This document shows, piece by piece, positions 50,703-59,517 of a DNA stretch of 64,000 bases. Origin of the DNA: Pseudomonadota bacterium (GTDB taxonomy: Bacteria; Pseudomonadota; Alphaproteobacteria; Rhizobiales; Xanthobacteraceae); assembly GCA_023404705.1 (NCBI GenBank), contig JAEYAU010000261.1:62001-126000 (forward strand). Reading direction: 5' to 3'. The notes under the pieces were generated by a model. It was not told the DNA's origin. It did not search any database and saw only the letters and a list, made by a program, of their open reading frames with translations. The position numbers and the translations under genes were made by a program. The stretch's first letter is position 1. Every line of letters starts with the position of its first letter.

Positions 50703-52136
50703 ATGACCGTTCACAGTCCAATGCCCGATGCGGTGAGCGATGCCGCGCGCAAGTTGCGCGTCGCCGTGTTCATCGAGCATGACATCATCTATCGCCATTT
50801 CGTGCGGAGCCGCGTCTTCGCCGACTTGGCCCGCCGCCATGCCGTCACCTTCGTTTTTCCGGAGCGGGATGTCGGCAACAAGCGGCTCACCATCACGCCG
50901 GACCCAGCGGAAGTCAGCGCTCCGATTGAACTCGTGCGCATCGATCCTGAGCGGCTCAGCCTTTGGCGGCGTCTGTTCCAGGTGTCGCAGCTGCGCTGGC
51001 GACCGGGCCGCGATTGGGCGCACCTGCGCAAGGTCATGCGCTATCTCGTGGGGCCGCGCGCGAGCAAGCTCTACGCGATGCTGGCCCTGCCCGGAATCTT
51101 TCAGCTGTACCAGGCCTGGTCGCTGCGCCAGATCGCGCAGCGCCCGACCGCGCTCGACCCGCTGCTCGACCGCCTCGCGCCCGACGTGATCGTGCATCCC
51201 ACCGTGCTCGATGGCTACTTCATCAACGACCTGATCCAGCTCGGCCGCGCGCGCGGCATCCCGACCATCGCGATCATGAACTCCTGGGACAATCCCAGCA
51301 CCAAACGCGCCGTGATCGGCCAGCCGGACCGGTTGCTCGTGTGGGGTCCGCAGACTCGCGATCATGCGGTCCGCTATATGGGCATGGCGCCGGAGCGCGT
51401 CCTCTGCTTCGGCGCGGCGCAGTTCGACATCTATCGCCAGCCGCCGCGACTGACGCGCGAGGAATTCTGCCGCCGCCACGACATTGATCCCGGAAAGCCC
51501 ATCCTGCTCTATGCCGGGTCGAGCAAGGGCTCGGACGAGTTCGCGCATCTCTGCGCGATCGAGGACGCGATCGACCGCGGCGATCTGCCGGCTGCAGCCG
51601 TGATCTACCGGCCGCATCCCTGGGGCCGCGGCGGCTACAAGGGCGAGCGGCTGCTCGATCACCCGTGGCGGCACGTCCGCATCGAAGCGTCAATGCGCGC
51701 CTATCTCGAGGAGATCCGCGCCGGCCGCAAGCCGATCTACCTTGCGGACTATCTCGAAACGCACGACGTGCTCGCATCCGTCGACGCGGTGCTGTCGCCC
51801 CTCTCCACCATCATTCTCGAGGCCATGCTGCACGGAAAACCCGTGCTCTGCTTCCTGCCGGACCTCGCCGAGGGATCGAGCTTCGCGCTGCAGGCGAAGC
51901 TCGTGCATTTCGACGAGCTCTACGCCAATCCGGCCGTGCTGATCGCGGAAGGCGACCGGAACCTGATTTCCGGCGCTTCAGAGTTGCTCGCACGCGTAGG
52001 AGCGCCCGGCGTGGCCGACACCTTGATCGCGGCCTGCGCCGAAATCGTCACGCCCCACGAGCGCGGCTATCCCACGCGGCTCACGGAGCTGGTCGAGTCC
52101 ATGGCGCAGCACAACGAGCACCTTCGCCGGTCATGA
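50703..52136 (+). CDS. Surface-carbohydrate GT-B protein with YRPHPW motif, tandem copy 1
   Basis: 477 residues from ATG 50703. The first domain (VAVFIEHDIIYRHF) ends in MNSWDNPSTKRAV; the second has IYRPHPWGRGG with His305 and SPLSTIILEAMLHGKPVLCF. A related protein follows directly at 52133, so a tandem duplication has occurred. The HP motif links it with Kdo and sialyl transferases as well as capsule-type enzymes. Its neighbours suggest transfer of a nonulosonic acid. No membrane segment seen. Confidence 0.75.
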   Translation: MTVHSPMPDAVSDAARKLRVAVFIEHDIIYRHFVRSRVFADLARRHAVTFVFPERDVGNKRLTITPDPAEVSAPIELVRIDPERLSLWRRLFQVSQLRWRPGRDWAHLRKVMRYLVGPRASKLYAMLALPGIFQLYQAWSLRQIAQRPTALDPLLDRLAPDVIVHPTVLDGYFINDLIQLGRARGIPTIAIMNSWDNPSTKRAVIGQPDRLLVWGPQTRDHAVRYMGMAPERVLCFGAAQFDIYRQPPRLTREEFCRRHDIDPGKPILLYAGSSKGSDEFAHLCAIEDAIDRGDLPAAAVIYRPHPWGRGGYKGERLLDHPWRHVRIEASMRAYLEEIRAGRKPIYLADYLETHDVLASVDAVLSPLSTIILEAMLHGKPVLCFLPDLAEGSSFALQAKLVHFDELYANPAVLIAEGDRNLISGASELLARVGAPGVADTLIAACAEIVTPHERGYPTRLTELVESMAQHNEHLRRS

Positions 52137-53548
52137 CGCAGATGTTGCGCACCGCTGCAGCTGCCGCCCGTTCGGCACGGATCCTGGTGTTTCTCGACCA
52201 GGACCGCGCGGTGGACAATTTCATCGCCACCGGTGCGTTCGCCCGGCTCGTCGAGCGGCATCGTGTCAGCTTTGTCGCGCCGCCGCGCAACAAGCGCATG
52301 GGAATGGATGCGGCGGCAGCCTTTCCGCAGCTCGACTGGCGTATGCTCGGGGGCGACGACCGTCGTGCCGATGCTTGGTCGCGGCTCGCCATGCTGCATC
52401 AATTGCGGTGGCGTCCCGGGGATCACTGGCGCAAGGTCCGCCGCATGCGCCGCCTGGCCATGGGCCGGCGCGAGCGCACGATCCTGAGCGTCATGGCCCT
52501 GCCGGGCCTGATCCAGCTCGACAGGCTGCGCCAGCGGCGGCGCCTCGCCGCCGGGCGCTACGAAGGCCTCGAGCACTTGCTCGACCAGGAGCGGCCCGAT
52601 CTCGTGATCCACCCGTCGGCGCTGAACGGGATCTACGTGAACGATCTGGTGCTGGCGGCACGGCGGCGTGGCATTCCGTCGGTGATCATCATGAACTCCT
52701 GGGACAACCCCTCGAGCAAGAACACTGTCGAAGCGCATCCGGATCACATGCTGGTCTGGGGCGCGCAGACCGCCGAGCACGCGGTGCGCTTCATGGGCCT
52801 CGCCCCCGAGCGCGCGACGATCATCGGCGCTGCGCAGTTCGATCACTATCGCAACCTTGCGCTGGATCGCGAGACGGCGGCGCGCAGTCTCGGTCTCGAT
52901 CCGGCGCGGCCGATCCTCCTCTATGGCGCATCCTCGATTCTCGGCGGAGATCACCGCCGCTTGCAGCGGATCGACGCCTGGTGCCGCGACCAAGGCGCTG
53001 CGGCGCCGCAGGTGCTCTATCGCCCTTATCCGTGGCGCCGCATCGAAGGCGAGATCGCCGCGATCCTCAGCGAGCCGTGGACCCACGTGACGATTCAGCG
53101 CGCGGCCCTCGATCCGGACTTGGCAGCCATTCCGGGCAAGGCCACGGAAAGTCGCGTCACCGCGCTGGTGGCGAGCGACGCCGTGATCTCGCCGCTCTCG
53201 ACCATCGCGCTCGAGGGCCTGCTGCTGCGCCGGCCGCTGCTGTGTCTCTATCCCGAGGACCAGACCGCCGCCGAGTTTGCGCCCGGCAATGCACCGCTGA
53301 CGCACTTCGACGAGATCCTGCATCACCCCGACATTGTGGTGGTGCGCCGAGATCATGAGCTGGCGTCGGGGCTCAAGCGCCTCATCGGGCTGATCGGCGA
53401 CGGCGAGGCAAGGGCGCGCATCTCGCGCATGGTCGATCGCCTCGTGGCGCCGTTCGATGAGAGCTATGCGGACCGGCTGAATGCCTTTGTCGAGGCGATC
53501 CTCGAGCGTGCATCACGTGTGGCACCCGCCGAGAGCCGTTCAGCATGA
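52133..53548 (+). CDS. Surface-carbohydrate GT-B protein, tandem copy 2 with YRPYPW in place of YRPHPW
   Basis: 471 residues, starting in an ATGA overlap with its paralogue. The two share LRWRPG, MALPG, IMNSWDNPS and SPLSTIALEGLL at equivalent positions. At 296-300 the motif reads YRPYP, so the His of the HP motif is Tyr299. If HP is essential for CMP-sugar binding, this copy may have a different donor, or be a regulator or partner subunit of copy 1. It remains full length without frameshift, so it is under selection. Confidence 0.72.
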   Translation: MTQMLRTAAAAARSARILVFLDQDRAVDNFIATGAFARLVERHRVSFVAPPRNKRMGMDAAAAFPQLDWRMLGGDDRRADAWSRLAMLHQLRWRPGDHWRKVRRMRRLAMGRRERTILSVMALPGLIQLDRLRQRRRLAAGRYEGLEHLLDQERPDLVIHPSALNGIYVNDLVLAARRRGIPSVIIMNSWDNPSSKNTVEAHPDHMLVWGAQTAEHAVRFMGLAPERATIIGAAQFDHYRNLALDRETAARSLGLDPARPILLYGASSILGGDHRRLQRIDAWCRDQGAAAPQVLYRPYPWRRIEGEIAAILSEPWTHVTIQRAALDPDLAAIPGKATESRVTALVASDAVISPLSTIALEGLLLRRPLLCLYPEDQTAAEFAPGNAPLTHFDEILHHPDIVVVRRDHELASGLKRLIGLIGDGEARARISRMVDRLVAPFDESYADRLNAFVEAILERASRVAPAESRSA

Positions 53549-55371
53549 TCGGCCCTCGAACCATCCTGGGTCACTTCGCCTGGATCGCGAATCTCGCAGC
53601 GGTGCTCGGGCGCGATCAGCGCCGACGGGCCCTGGTGCTCGCGGGATTGAGTGTCGCCGAGTCGGTGCTGGAAATGCTCTCCATCGGCTCGGTGATCCCG
53701 CTGGTGGCCATCGCGGCCGACCCGAACTCGGCGTCGGCGCGCGCCGTGCTGGGGCGGATCGAGCGGTTGACCGGGGTGGTCGAGCCGCGCCAGGCGTTCC
53801 TCGTCGTCACGGTGTTGCTGCTCGGGGTGCTCACAGTCCGAACGCTGCTGAAGATCGGCAACACGATCCTGACGGCGCGTTTCGCCGCGCGCACGCGGAC
53901 CGAGACGGCCAAGCGCCTGCTCGCCGCCTATGCGCGCGAACCCTACGAGCTTCAGTTGCGCGCGGATCCCAACCGCCGGCTCGCCATGGTCACTGGCGAT
54001 TCCGCGAGCATCGCCACGCTCTCGTCCGAGTCCATCATACTGGTCGGCGCGGCCGCGCAAGTCGGCGCCATGGCGATCCTGATGCTGTTGATCGACTGGC
54101 AGGTCACGCTTGCCTCCATGGGCATCGTGGGTCTCCTGGCCGGGGCGAACTATCTGTTCCTGTTCCGTCGCCTTCGCAATCTCGGCCTCGTCGGAATGGA
54201 GGCGCGCCACTCTGCGAGCGCCATCGCGGCGCGGCTGCTGCAGGGCTACCGGGAAGCCGCAATCTACGACCGTGATGGCGCCGCTCACAGGGCGTTCGCG
54301 GTTCATGCCAACAAGATGAGCGGCGCGTTGGAACGCGTCGGCCTGCTGCGGCAAGTGCCGGTGATCGGCTCCGAGTGGCTGCTCGGCACCGCGGTGGTGC
54401 TCGGGTTGCTCGCGGTCACGCTGCGGTCCGAGTTCTCCGCAGCGCTTCCCCTGGCGGTCGCCTTCGCTGCGGCCGCGCTGCGGCTCGCGCCCGCGGCCGT
54501 GCGCGGCGTCTCCGGTGCCGCGCAGCTGCGCTTCCATCTTGCGAGCCTCGATGCTGTGCACCGTGATCTCTCGACCTCGCACGCTACGGCCGAGCCGGAG
54601 CGCAACGATACGGCCTTCACCTATCGGCAGAGCATCGCCTTCGACAACGTCTCGTTCGGATACAAAGGTTCCACCATCCCATCGCTGACAGGCGTGAGTC
54701 TCGACCTACCGCAAGGAACGATGCTCGGCGTGTGCGGCCCATCCGGCGCCGGCAAAAGCACCTTCGTCAATCTGCTGATGGGACTCCTGACGTCTACGGC
54801 CGGCGACGTTCGCGTCGATGGCCGTTCCATTCGTGGCCACGAGCGCGCGTGGCAGCGGCTCATCGCCCTCGTGCCGCAGGATCCGTTCTTCTGGAACGCG
54901 TCACTGCGCGACAACGTGCTGTTCGGCCGCGAGTTCGCCGACGCGGATACGCGGATCTGGAAGGCGCTCGAACGCGCTCACCTCGCTGATTTCGTCAGGA
55001 CGCTGCCGAAGGGCCTGGACACGAGCCTCGGCGACCGCGGAAGCCGCGTATCCGGCGGCCAGCGCCAACGCCTGGCGGTGGCGCGGGCTCTGGTGGGCGA
55101 TCCCGAACTCATCGTGCTCGACGAGCCCACATCTGCGCTCGACCACGAGGTCGCGGCGGCGATCGACGAGGCTCTCGCCGAACTCAAGGGCTCGAAGACA
55201 CTGGTGATCGTCGCGCACCGTGCCTCCTCGGTTGCTCGCTGCGATCGCGTCCTCTATCTGGTCGACGGGCGCTTGGCCGGGCAGGGGACGTTCGAGCAGC
55301 TCGCCGCGACGGCGCCCGGATTTTCCGACGTCCTCGGGATCGCGCCGCCCAACCTCTCGTGCGCCATTTGA
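53545..55371 (+). CDS. ABC exporter/flippase with fused membrane and ATPase domains (PglK/MsbA type)
   Basis: 608 residues. The N-terminal half, about 1-340, holds several hydrophobic segments (VLAGLSVAESVLEMLSIGSVIPLVAIAAD, FLVVTVLLLGVL, AAQVGAMAILMLL). The ATPase half has Walker A GPSGAGKST (about 398-406), signature VSGGQRQRLAVARAL near 502, and Walker B LIVLDEPTSALD near 522. In PglK this layout flips lipid-linked oligosaccharide across the inner membrane. No Wzx or Wzy was found, so this may be the exporter of the cluster product. Confidence 0.88.
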   Translation: MIGPRTILGHFAWIANLAAVLGRDQRRRALVLAGLSVAESVLEMLSIGSVIPLVAIAADPNSASARAVLGRIERLTGVVEPRQAFLVVTVLLLGVLTVRTLLKIGNTILTARFAARTRTETAKRLLAAYAREPYELQLRADPNRRLAMVTGDSASIATLSSESIILVGAAAQVGAMAILMLLIDWQVTLASMGIVGLLAGANYLFLFRRLRNLGLVGMEARHSASAIAARLLQGYREAAIYDRDGAAHRAFAVHANKMSGALERVGLLRQVPVIGSEWLLGTAVVLGLLAVTLRSEFSAALPLAVAFAAAALRLAPAAVRGVSGAAQLRFHLASLDAVHRDLSTSHATAEPERNDTAFTYRQSIAFDNVSFGYKGSTIPSLTGVSLDLPQGTMLGVCGPSGAGKSTFVNLLMGLLTSTAGDVRVDGRSIRGHERAWQRLIALVPQDPFFWNASLRDNVLFGREFADADTRIWKALERAHLADFVRTLPKGLDTSLGDRGSRVSGGQRQRLAVARALVGDPELIVLDEPTSALDHEVAAAIDEALAELKGSKTLVIVAHRASSVARCDRVLYLVDGRLAGQGTFEQLAATAPGFSDVLGIAPPNLSCAI

Positions 55372-55378
55372 AGCTCTC

Positions 55379-56425
55379 ATGACCAACACCTTCTCGATTG
55401 CCCAGCACACGATCGGCGGCGGCCGCGCGTTCCTGATCGCCGAGGTCGCCCAGGCGCATGACGGCTCGCTCGGGCTCGCCCATGCCTTCATCGACGCGGC
55501 CGCCCGGGCGGGCGCCGACGCGATCAAGTTCCAGACCCATATCGCGGCCGCCGAGTCGACGCTCGACGAGCCGTTCCGCGTCAAGTTCTCGCGTCAGGAC
55601 GAGACCCGCTTCGCCTATTGGCAGCGCATGGAGTTCACGCCGGAGCAATGGCAGGGCCTCACCGAGCATGCGCGCGAAAAGGGGCTCGTGTTCCTGTCCT
55701 CGGCATTCTCCGTCGAAGCCGTCTCGCTGCTGACGCGGCTCGGCATGCCGGCCTGGAAGATTGCCTCGGGCGAGCTCGGCTCGACCGCGATCCTCGACGC
55801 GATGATGAAGACCGGCGCGCCCTTCCTCCTTTCCACCGGCATGAGCGGCTGGTCCGAGATCGACGCACTCGCACGCGCCATTCGCGGCGCGGGCCGCGAT
55901 CTCGCGATCCTGCAATGCACGACCCGCTATCCGACGCCGCTCGAGCAGGTCGGCCTCAACGTCATGGGCGAGATGCGCAGCCGCTACGGCGTGCCGACCG
56001 GCCTTTCGGACCACTCGGGCCGCACCGAGCCGCCGATCGCCGCGCTCGCGCGCGGCGCCGACGTGCTCGAGCTGCACATCACGCTCGACCGCGGCATGTT
56101 CGGGCCTGACGTTCCGGCATCGCTGACCGTGGATGAGTTCCGTCGCGTCGCCGATTTCCGCGACGCCATTGCCGTGATGGATCGCCATCCCGTAGACAAG
56201 GACGCGCTCGCGCAGGAGCTGGCGCCGGTCCGCGCCATGTTCCGGCGCAGCCTCGCGCCCGTCCGCGTTTTGCACGCCGGCACGGTGCTCTCGGCCGAGA
56301 TGCTGACGGCCAAGAAGCCCGGCACCGGCATCCCGGAACACGAGCTCACCCGCATCATCGGCCGCCGCCTGGTGCGCGATGTCGCGCCCGAGCGCCTGCT
56401 GCGACCTGAGGATTTCGAGGCCTAG
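55379..56425 (+). CDS. NeuB-family nonulosonic acid synthase, third copy
   Basis: 348 residues from ATG 55379. LIAEVAQAHDGSLGLAH opens the barrel with QAHDG in place of the NHNG loop of PseI; KFQTHI, SSAFSVEA, KIASGE, STGMS, QCTTRYPTP, GLSDHS and ELHITL follow. The C-terminal SAF domain begins near 280 (RVLHAGTVLSAEMLTAKKPG). It is preceded by seven bases after the ABC exporter and followed by NeuC and NeuA genes, so these three form a minimal nonulosonate set. Which acid is made cannot be read directly. Confidence 0.9.
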   Translation: MTNTFSIAQHTIGGGRAFLIAEVAQAHDGSLGLAHAFIDAAARAGADAIKFQTHIAAAESTLDEPFRVKFSRQDETRFAYWQRMEFTPEQWQGLTEHAREKGLVFLSSAFSVEAVSLLTRLGMPAWKIASGELGSTAILDAMMKTGAPFLLSTGMSGWSEIDALARAIRGAGRDLAILQCTTRYPTPLEQVGLNVMGEMRSRYGVPTGLSDHSGRTEPPIAALARGADVLELHITLDRGMFGPDVPASLTVDEFRRVADFRDAIAVMDRHPVDKDALAQELAPVRAMFRRSLAPVRVLHAGTVLSAEMLTAKKPGTGIPEHELTRIIGRRLVRDVAPERLLRPEDFEA

Positions 56426-56428
56426 AAA

Positions 56429-57586
56429 ATGACGAAACGCAAAGTCTGCATTGTGGTCTTCAGCCGCGCCAATTACGGGCGCATCAAATCCGTGCTGCGC
56501 GCCGTGAACGATCATCCCGATCTCGAGCTGCAGCTCGTCCTCGGCGCCTCCGCGCTGCTGCAGCGCTTCGGCAATGTGAGGGACGTGATCGAGACGGACG
56601 GCTTCACGCCGACCTCGATGGTGCACACCATCGTCGAGGGCGAGACTCCGACCACCATGGCGAAGTCGACTGGCCTCGGTGTCATCGAGCTCGCCACCCA
56701 ATTCGAGAATCTCAAGCCCGACGTCGTGCTCACCGTCGCGGATCGGTTCGAGACCATCGCGACCGCGATCGCGGCGAGCTACATGAATATCCCGGTCGCG
56801 CACACCCAGGGCGGCGAGGTCACGGGCTCCATCGACGAGAGCGTCCGCCACGCGGTCACCAAGCTCGCGCACATTCACTTTCCGGCCACCGAGCGTGCGC
56901 GCGACTTCGTCGTCCGCATGGGCGAGCATCCCGACACCGTGCATCTCACGGGCTGTCCATCGATCGATCTCGTCGCGCATCTCGACCTGAAGCTGCCGCC
57001 CGATCTGTTCGTGCGCTACAAGGGCGTCGGCGCGGAGATCGATCCGGAGAAGCCGTATCTGGTCGTCCTGCAGCACCCCGTTACGACCGAATACGGTCAC
57101 GGCTTTAGGCAGATCAACGAGACGCTGGAAGCCGTGCGCGCCATCGGCATGCCGACTGTCTGGCTCTGGCCCAACGTGGACGCCGGATCCGATGACGTCT
57201 CCAAAGGCTTGCGCATGGCGCGCGAGCAGGGGCGCGCGCAGAACATCCACTTCTATCGGAATTTCTCGCCCGAGGACTACGCGCGGCTGATCAGCAATGC
57301 GGCCTGCCTCGCAGGCAATTCGAGCTCGGCGCTGCGCGAAGGCGTTTACCTCGGCGTCCCGGCCGTGAACATCGGCACGCGGCAGGGCGGACGCGAGCAC
57401 GGACCCAATGTGATGCACGCGCCCTATGCACGTGACGCGATCGAGGCGGCGATCCGCCGTCAGCTCGCCCACGGCCGTTACCCGCGCGATCTGATGTTCG
57501 GCGACGGCACTGCCGGGCAGCAGATCGCGGATGCGCTGGCGCGGGCCGACATCAAGATCCAGAAGCGCCTCGCCTACGTCGCCTGA
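56429..57586 (+). CDS. Hydrolysing UDP-GlcNAc 2-epimerase, NeuC type (second copy)
   Basis: 385 residues. VFSRANYGRIKSVLRAV is the N-terminal NeuC motif, then VADRFETIA, HTQGGEVTGSIDESVRHA and GNSSSALREGVYLGVPAVNIGTRQ. HTQGGE replaces VEGGDI of the first copy, and the two show many substitutions, so they likely use different NDP sugars. Co-transcribed with the NeuB at 55379 (3-base gap) and with the NeuA at 57586 (one-base overlap). Probably yields a ManNAc-like intermediate for the third nonulosonate. Confidence 0.88.
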   Translation: MTKRKVCIVVFSRANYGRIKSVLRAVNDHPDLELQLVLGASALLQRFGNVRDVIETDGFTPTSMVHTIVEGETPTTMAKSTGLGVIELATQFENLKPDVVLTVADRFETIATAIAASYMNIPVAHTQGGEVTGSIDESVRHAVTKLAHIHFPATERARDFVVRMGEHPDTVHLTGCPSIDLVAHLDLKLPPDLFVRYKGVGAEIDPEKPYLVVLQHPVTTEYGHGFRQINETLEAVRAIGMPTVWLWPNVDAGSDDVSKGLRMAREQGRAQNIHFYRNFSPEDYARLISNAACLAGNSSSALREGVYLGVPAVNIGTRQGGREHGPNVMHAPYARDAIEAAIRRQLAHGRYPRDLMFGDGTAGQQIADALARADIKIQKRLAYVA

Positions 57587-58299
57587 TGCCGTTTCGCGGT
57601 CTCTCGGTCCTGGCCGTCGTCCCGGCGCGTGGCGGCTCGAAAGGTATTCCGGGAAAGAACCTCAAGCCGGTGCGCGGTTTGAGTCTGGTCGCGCGCGCCG
57701 CGCGCACCATTGCGGAAGCCAAGTTCATCGACCGCGCCATGTGCTCGACCGATGATCCGTCGATCGCGGCCGAGGCGGAGCGGCACGGACTCGCGGTGCC
57801 TGAGCTGCGGCCCGCGGAGCTGTCCGGCGACGCGGCGAAGTCCGTGGACGTGTGGAGGCATGTCTGGCGCGACATGGAGCGTCGCGACGGCAGGGCCTAC
57901 GATCTGTCGGTGCTGATCGAGCCGACGAGCCCGTTGCGCCGCGCAGCCGACATCGAGGCGACGCTTGCGGCGCTCGTCGATACGGATGCGCGTGCCGCCG
58001 CCACCGTGTCGCCGACGCCTGCGCACTACACGCCCCACAAGACGCTGACCGTCGGCGCCCAGGGCCGCATCGGCTTCTATCTCGAAGGCGGCGCCCGCTT
58101 CGCGCGGCGCCAGGACATTCCGGCCTACTATCACCGCAACGGCGTCTGCTATGCGGCGCGGCGCGACACCGTGGTGGAACACGGCACGATCATCGAGGAC
58201 GACTGTATCGCCGTGGTGCTGGAGCGCCCGCTGGTCAACATCGACGAGCCCCTCGATCTGGAGATCGCCGAGCTGCTCGCCGCACGGGAGCCCTGGTGA
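57586..58299 (+). CDS. CMP-nonulosonate cytidylyltransferase, third copy
   Basis: 237 residues. VVPARGGSKGIPGKNLKPVRG is the CTP loop, clearly different from the two copies at 32259 and 35671 (GIPGKN instead of RLPRKN). LIEPTSPLRRAADIE and the late NIDEPLDLEI define the NeuA family. It completes the set NeuB-NeuC-NeuA at 55379-58299. The next gene, a GT4 glycosyltransferase, starts 46 bases downstream, the widest gap in the run. Confidence 0.9.
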   Translation: MPFRGLSVLAVVPARGGSKGIPGKNLKPVRGLSLVARAARTIAEAKFIDRAMCSTDDPSIAAEAERHGLAVPELRPAELSGDAAKSVDVWRHVWRDMERRDGRAYDLSVLIEPTSPLRRAADIEATLAALVDTDARAAATVSPTPAHYTPHKTLTVGAQGRIGFYLEGGARFARRQDIPAYYHRNGVCYAARRDTVVEHGTIIEDDCIAVVLERPLVNIDEPLDLEIAELLAAREPW

Positions 58300-58345
58300 A
58301 GCAATGGGGCTAAGCCGTCGCCTTGTGGGGGTCACGGGCTGACCC

Positions 58346-59515
58346 ATGGATACCGCGCGTCAGATCACGCCAGCCGATGCCGACATCGTCGTCTTCAACA
58401 AAGGTGGCCGCGACTTCCGCATCGACCAGTTGTCTCGTGGCGAGGAAGTGCCGCGTGACTTCTTTTATGGCTACTTCGACCTCCTCGACGCAGGCATGTC
58501 CGCCGCCATGATGTCGAGCGCGGGGGCCGAGGCCGGCGCGGCCGGGCGAGTCGCCGATGTCTGCGAGCGCGCGTTTGCCCGGCTCACCGCGGTCGGCGCG
58601 CGGCCGATGACGGCGCGGCTGAAGCTGCGCCCGGTGCGCAATGCCAAGGTGCTGATCAGCAACACGGACGGCTTTTCCCTGAGCATGGGATTGGCTTTTC
58701 CGGGCAAGGCTGCGCGGCCCGTCCTGATCGGCGGATTTCAGGGGCTCTCGGATATCGAGGACCGCTCGCCGGCGTCTGCGCGCCCGCTGGTGCGGGCCGT
58801 TCTGCGACGGGCGCTCGCGGGGCTGGATTTGACCTACTTCCTGAGCCCGGCCGATCGTGACGCCGCGGTCGCCCGCTACGGGCTCGATCCCGTGAAGGCT
58901 GGCTTCCTGCCCTTCGGCATCGACACGGCCTACTGGCGCCCATGTCCTGAGGTGCCGCAAGAGAACTTCGTCTTCGCGATCGGTCAGGACTGGAATCGTG
59001 ACTTCGCGACCCTGGTGCGTGCGCCCGGCAAGCAGCCGATCCGCATCGTCACGTCGCTGAAGGTCGATGTGCCCGCCGGTCATGACCACGTGACGATCAC
59101 GCCCGGCGACTTCTCGGGACGCAGCATCTCCGACCAGGAGCTGCGCCGGCTCTACAATGCGGCGCGCGTCGTCGTCGTGCCGTCGAAGGATGTGCACCAG
59201 CCGACCGGCCAGAGCGTCTCACTGCAGGCGATGAGCTGCGGCCGACCTCTCATTCTGACGCGCATCCGCGGCCTCTGGGCGCCCGACCTCCTGCGCGATG
59301 GCGAGAACTGCTTGCTGGTGCCGCCCGGAGATGCGGTCGCGCTCGGCGCCGCCATCAATCGCGTCGTCGAGGATCGCGCGCTCGCCGAGCGGCTCGGCCG
59401 CGCCGCGCGCGAGACCGTGGTCGCCCACTGGGGACTGGAGCGAACCGGGGAAGTCATGGTCGATCTTGCGCGCCGCGGATTGTCCCTCTACGCCGCACGG
59501 ACGTCGGCCCACTAG
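58346..59515 (+). CDS. Glycosyltransferase family 4 (GT-B)
   Basis: 389 residues. An atypical N-terminal domain (about 1-200) precedes the C-terminal nucleotide-binding domain, which holds VPSKDVHQPTGQSVSLQAMSCGRPLILT, a variant of the E-x7-E motif in which the first Glu is not obvious, and GENCLLVPPGDAVAL. No signal peptide or membrane helix. It should transfer a hexose-type residue to the growing glycan. It precedes the O-acyltransferase by two bases. Confidence 0.82.
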   Translation: MDTARQITPADADIVVFNKGGRDFRIDQLSRGEEVPRDFFYGYFDLLDAGMSAAMMSSAGAEAGAAGRVADVCERAFARLTAVGARPMTARLKLRPVRNAKVLISNTDGFSLSMGLAFPGKAARPVLIGGFQGLSDIEDRSPASARPLVRAVLRRALAGLDLTYFLSPADRDAAVARYGLDPVKAGFLPFGIDTAYWRPCPEVPQENFVFAIGQDWNRDFATLVRAPGKQPIRIVTSLKVDVPAGHDHVTITPGDFSGRSISDQELRRLYNAARVVVVPSKDVHQPTGQSVSLQAMSCGRPLILTRIRGLWAPDLLRDGENCLLVPPGDAVALGAAINRVVEDRALAERLGRAARETVVAHWGLERTGEVMVDLARRGLSLYAARTSAH

Positions 59516-59517
59516 CC

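Noticed and set aside
55184..57472. Minus-strand open frame of 762 codons
   Set aside because: It spans three plus-strand genes with firm assignments (ABC exporter end, NeuB, NeuC) and has a composition typical of reversed GC-rich coding.
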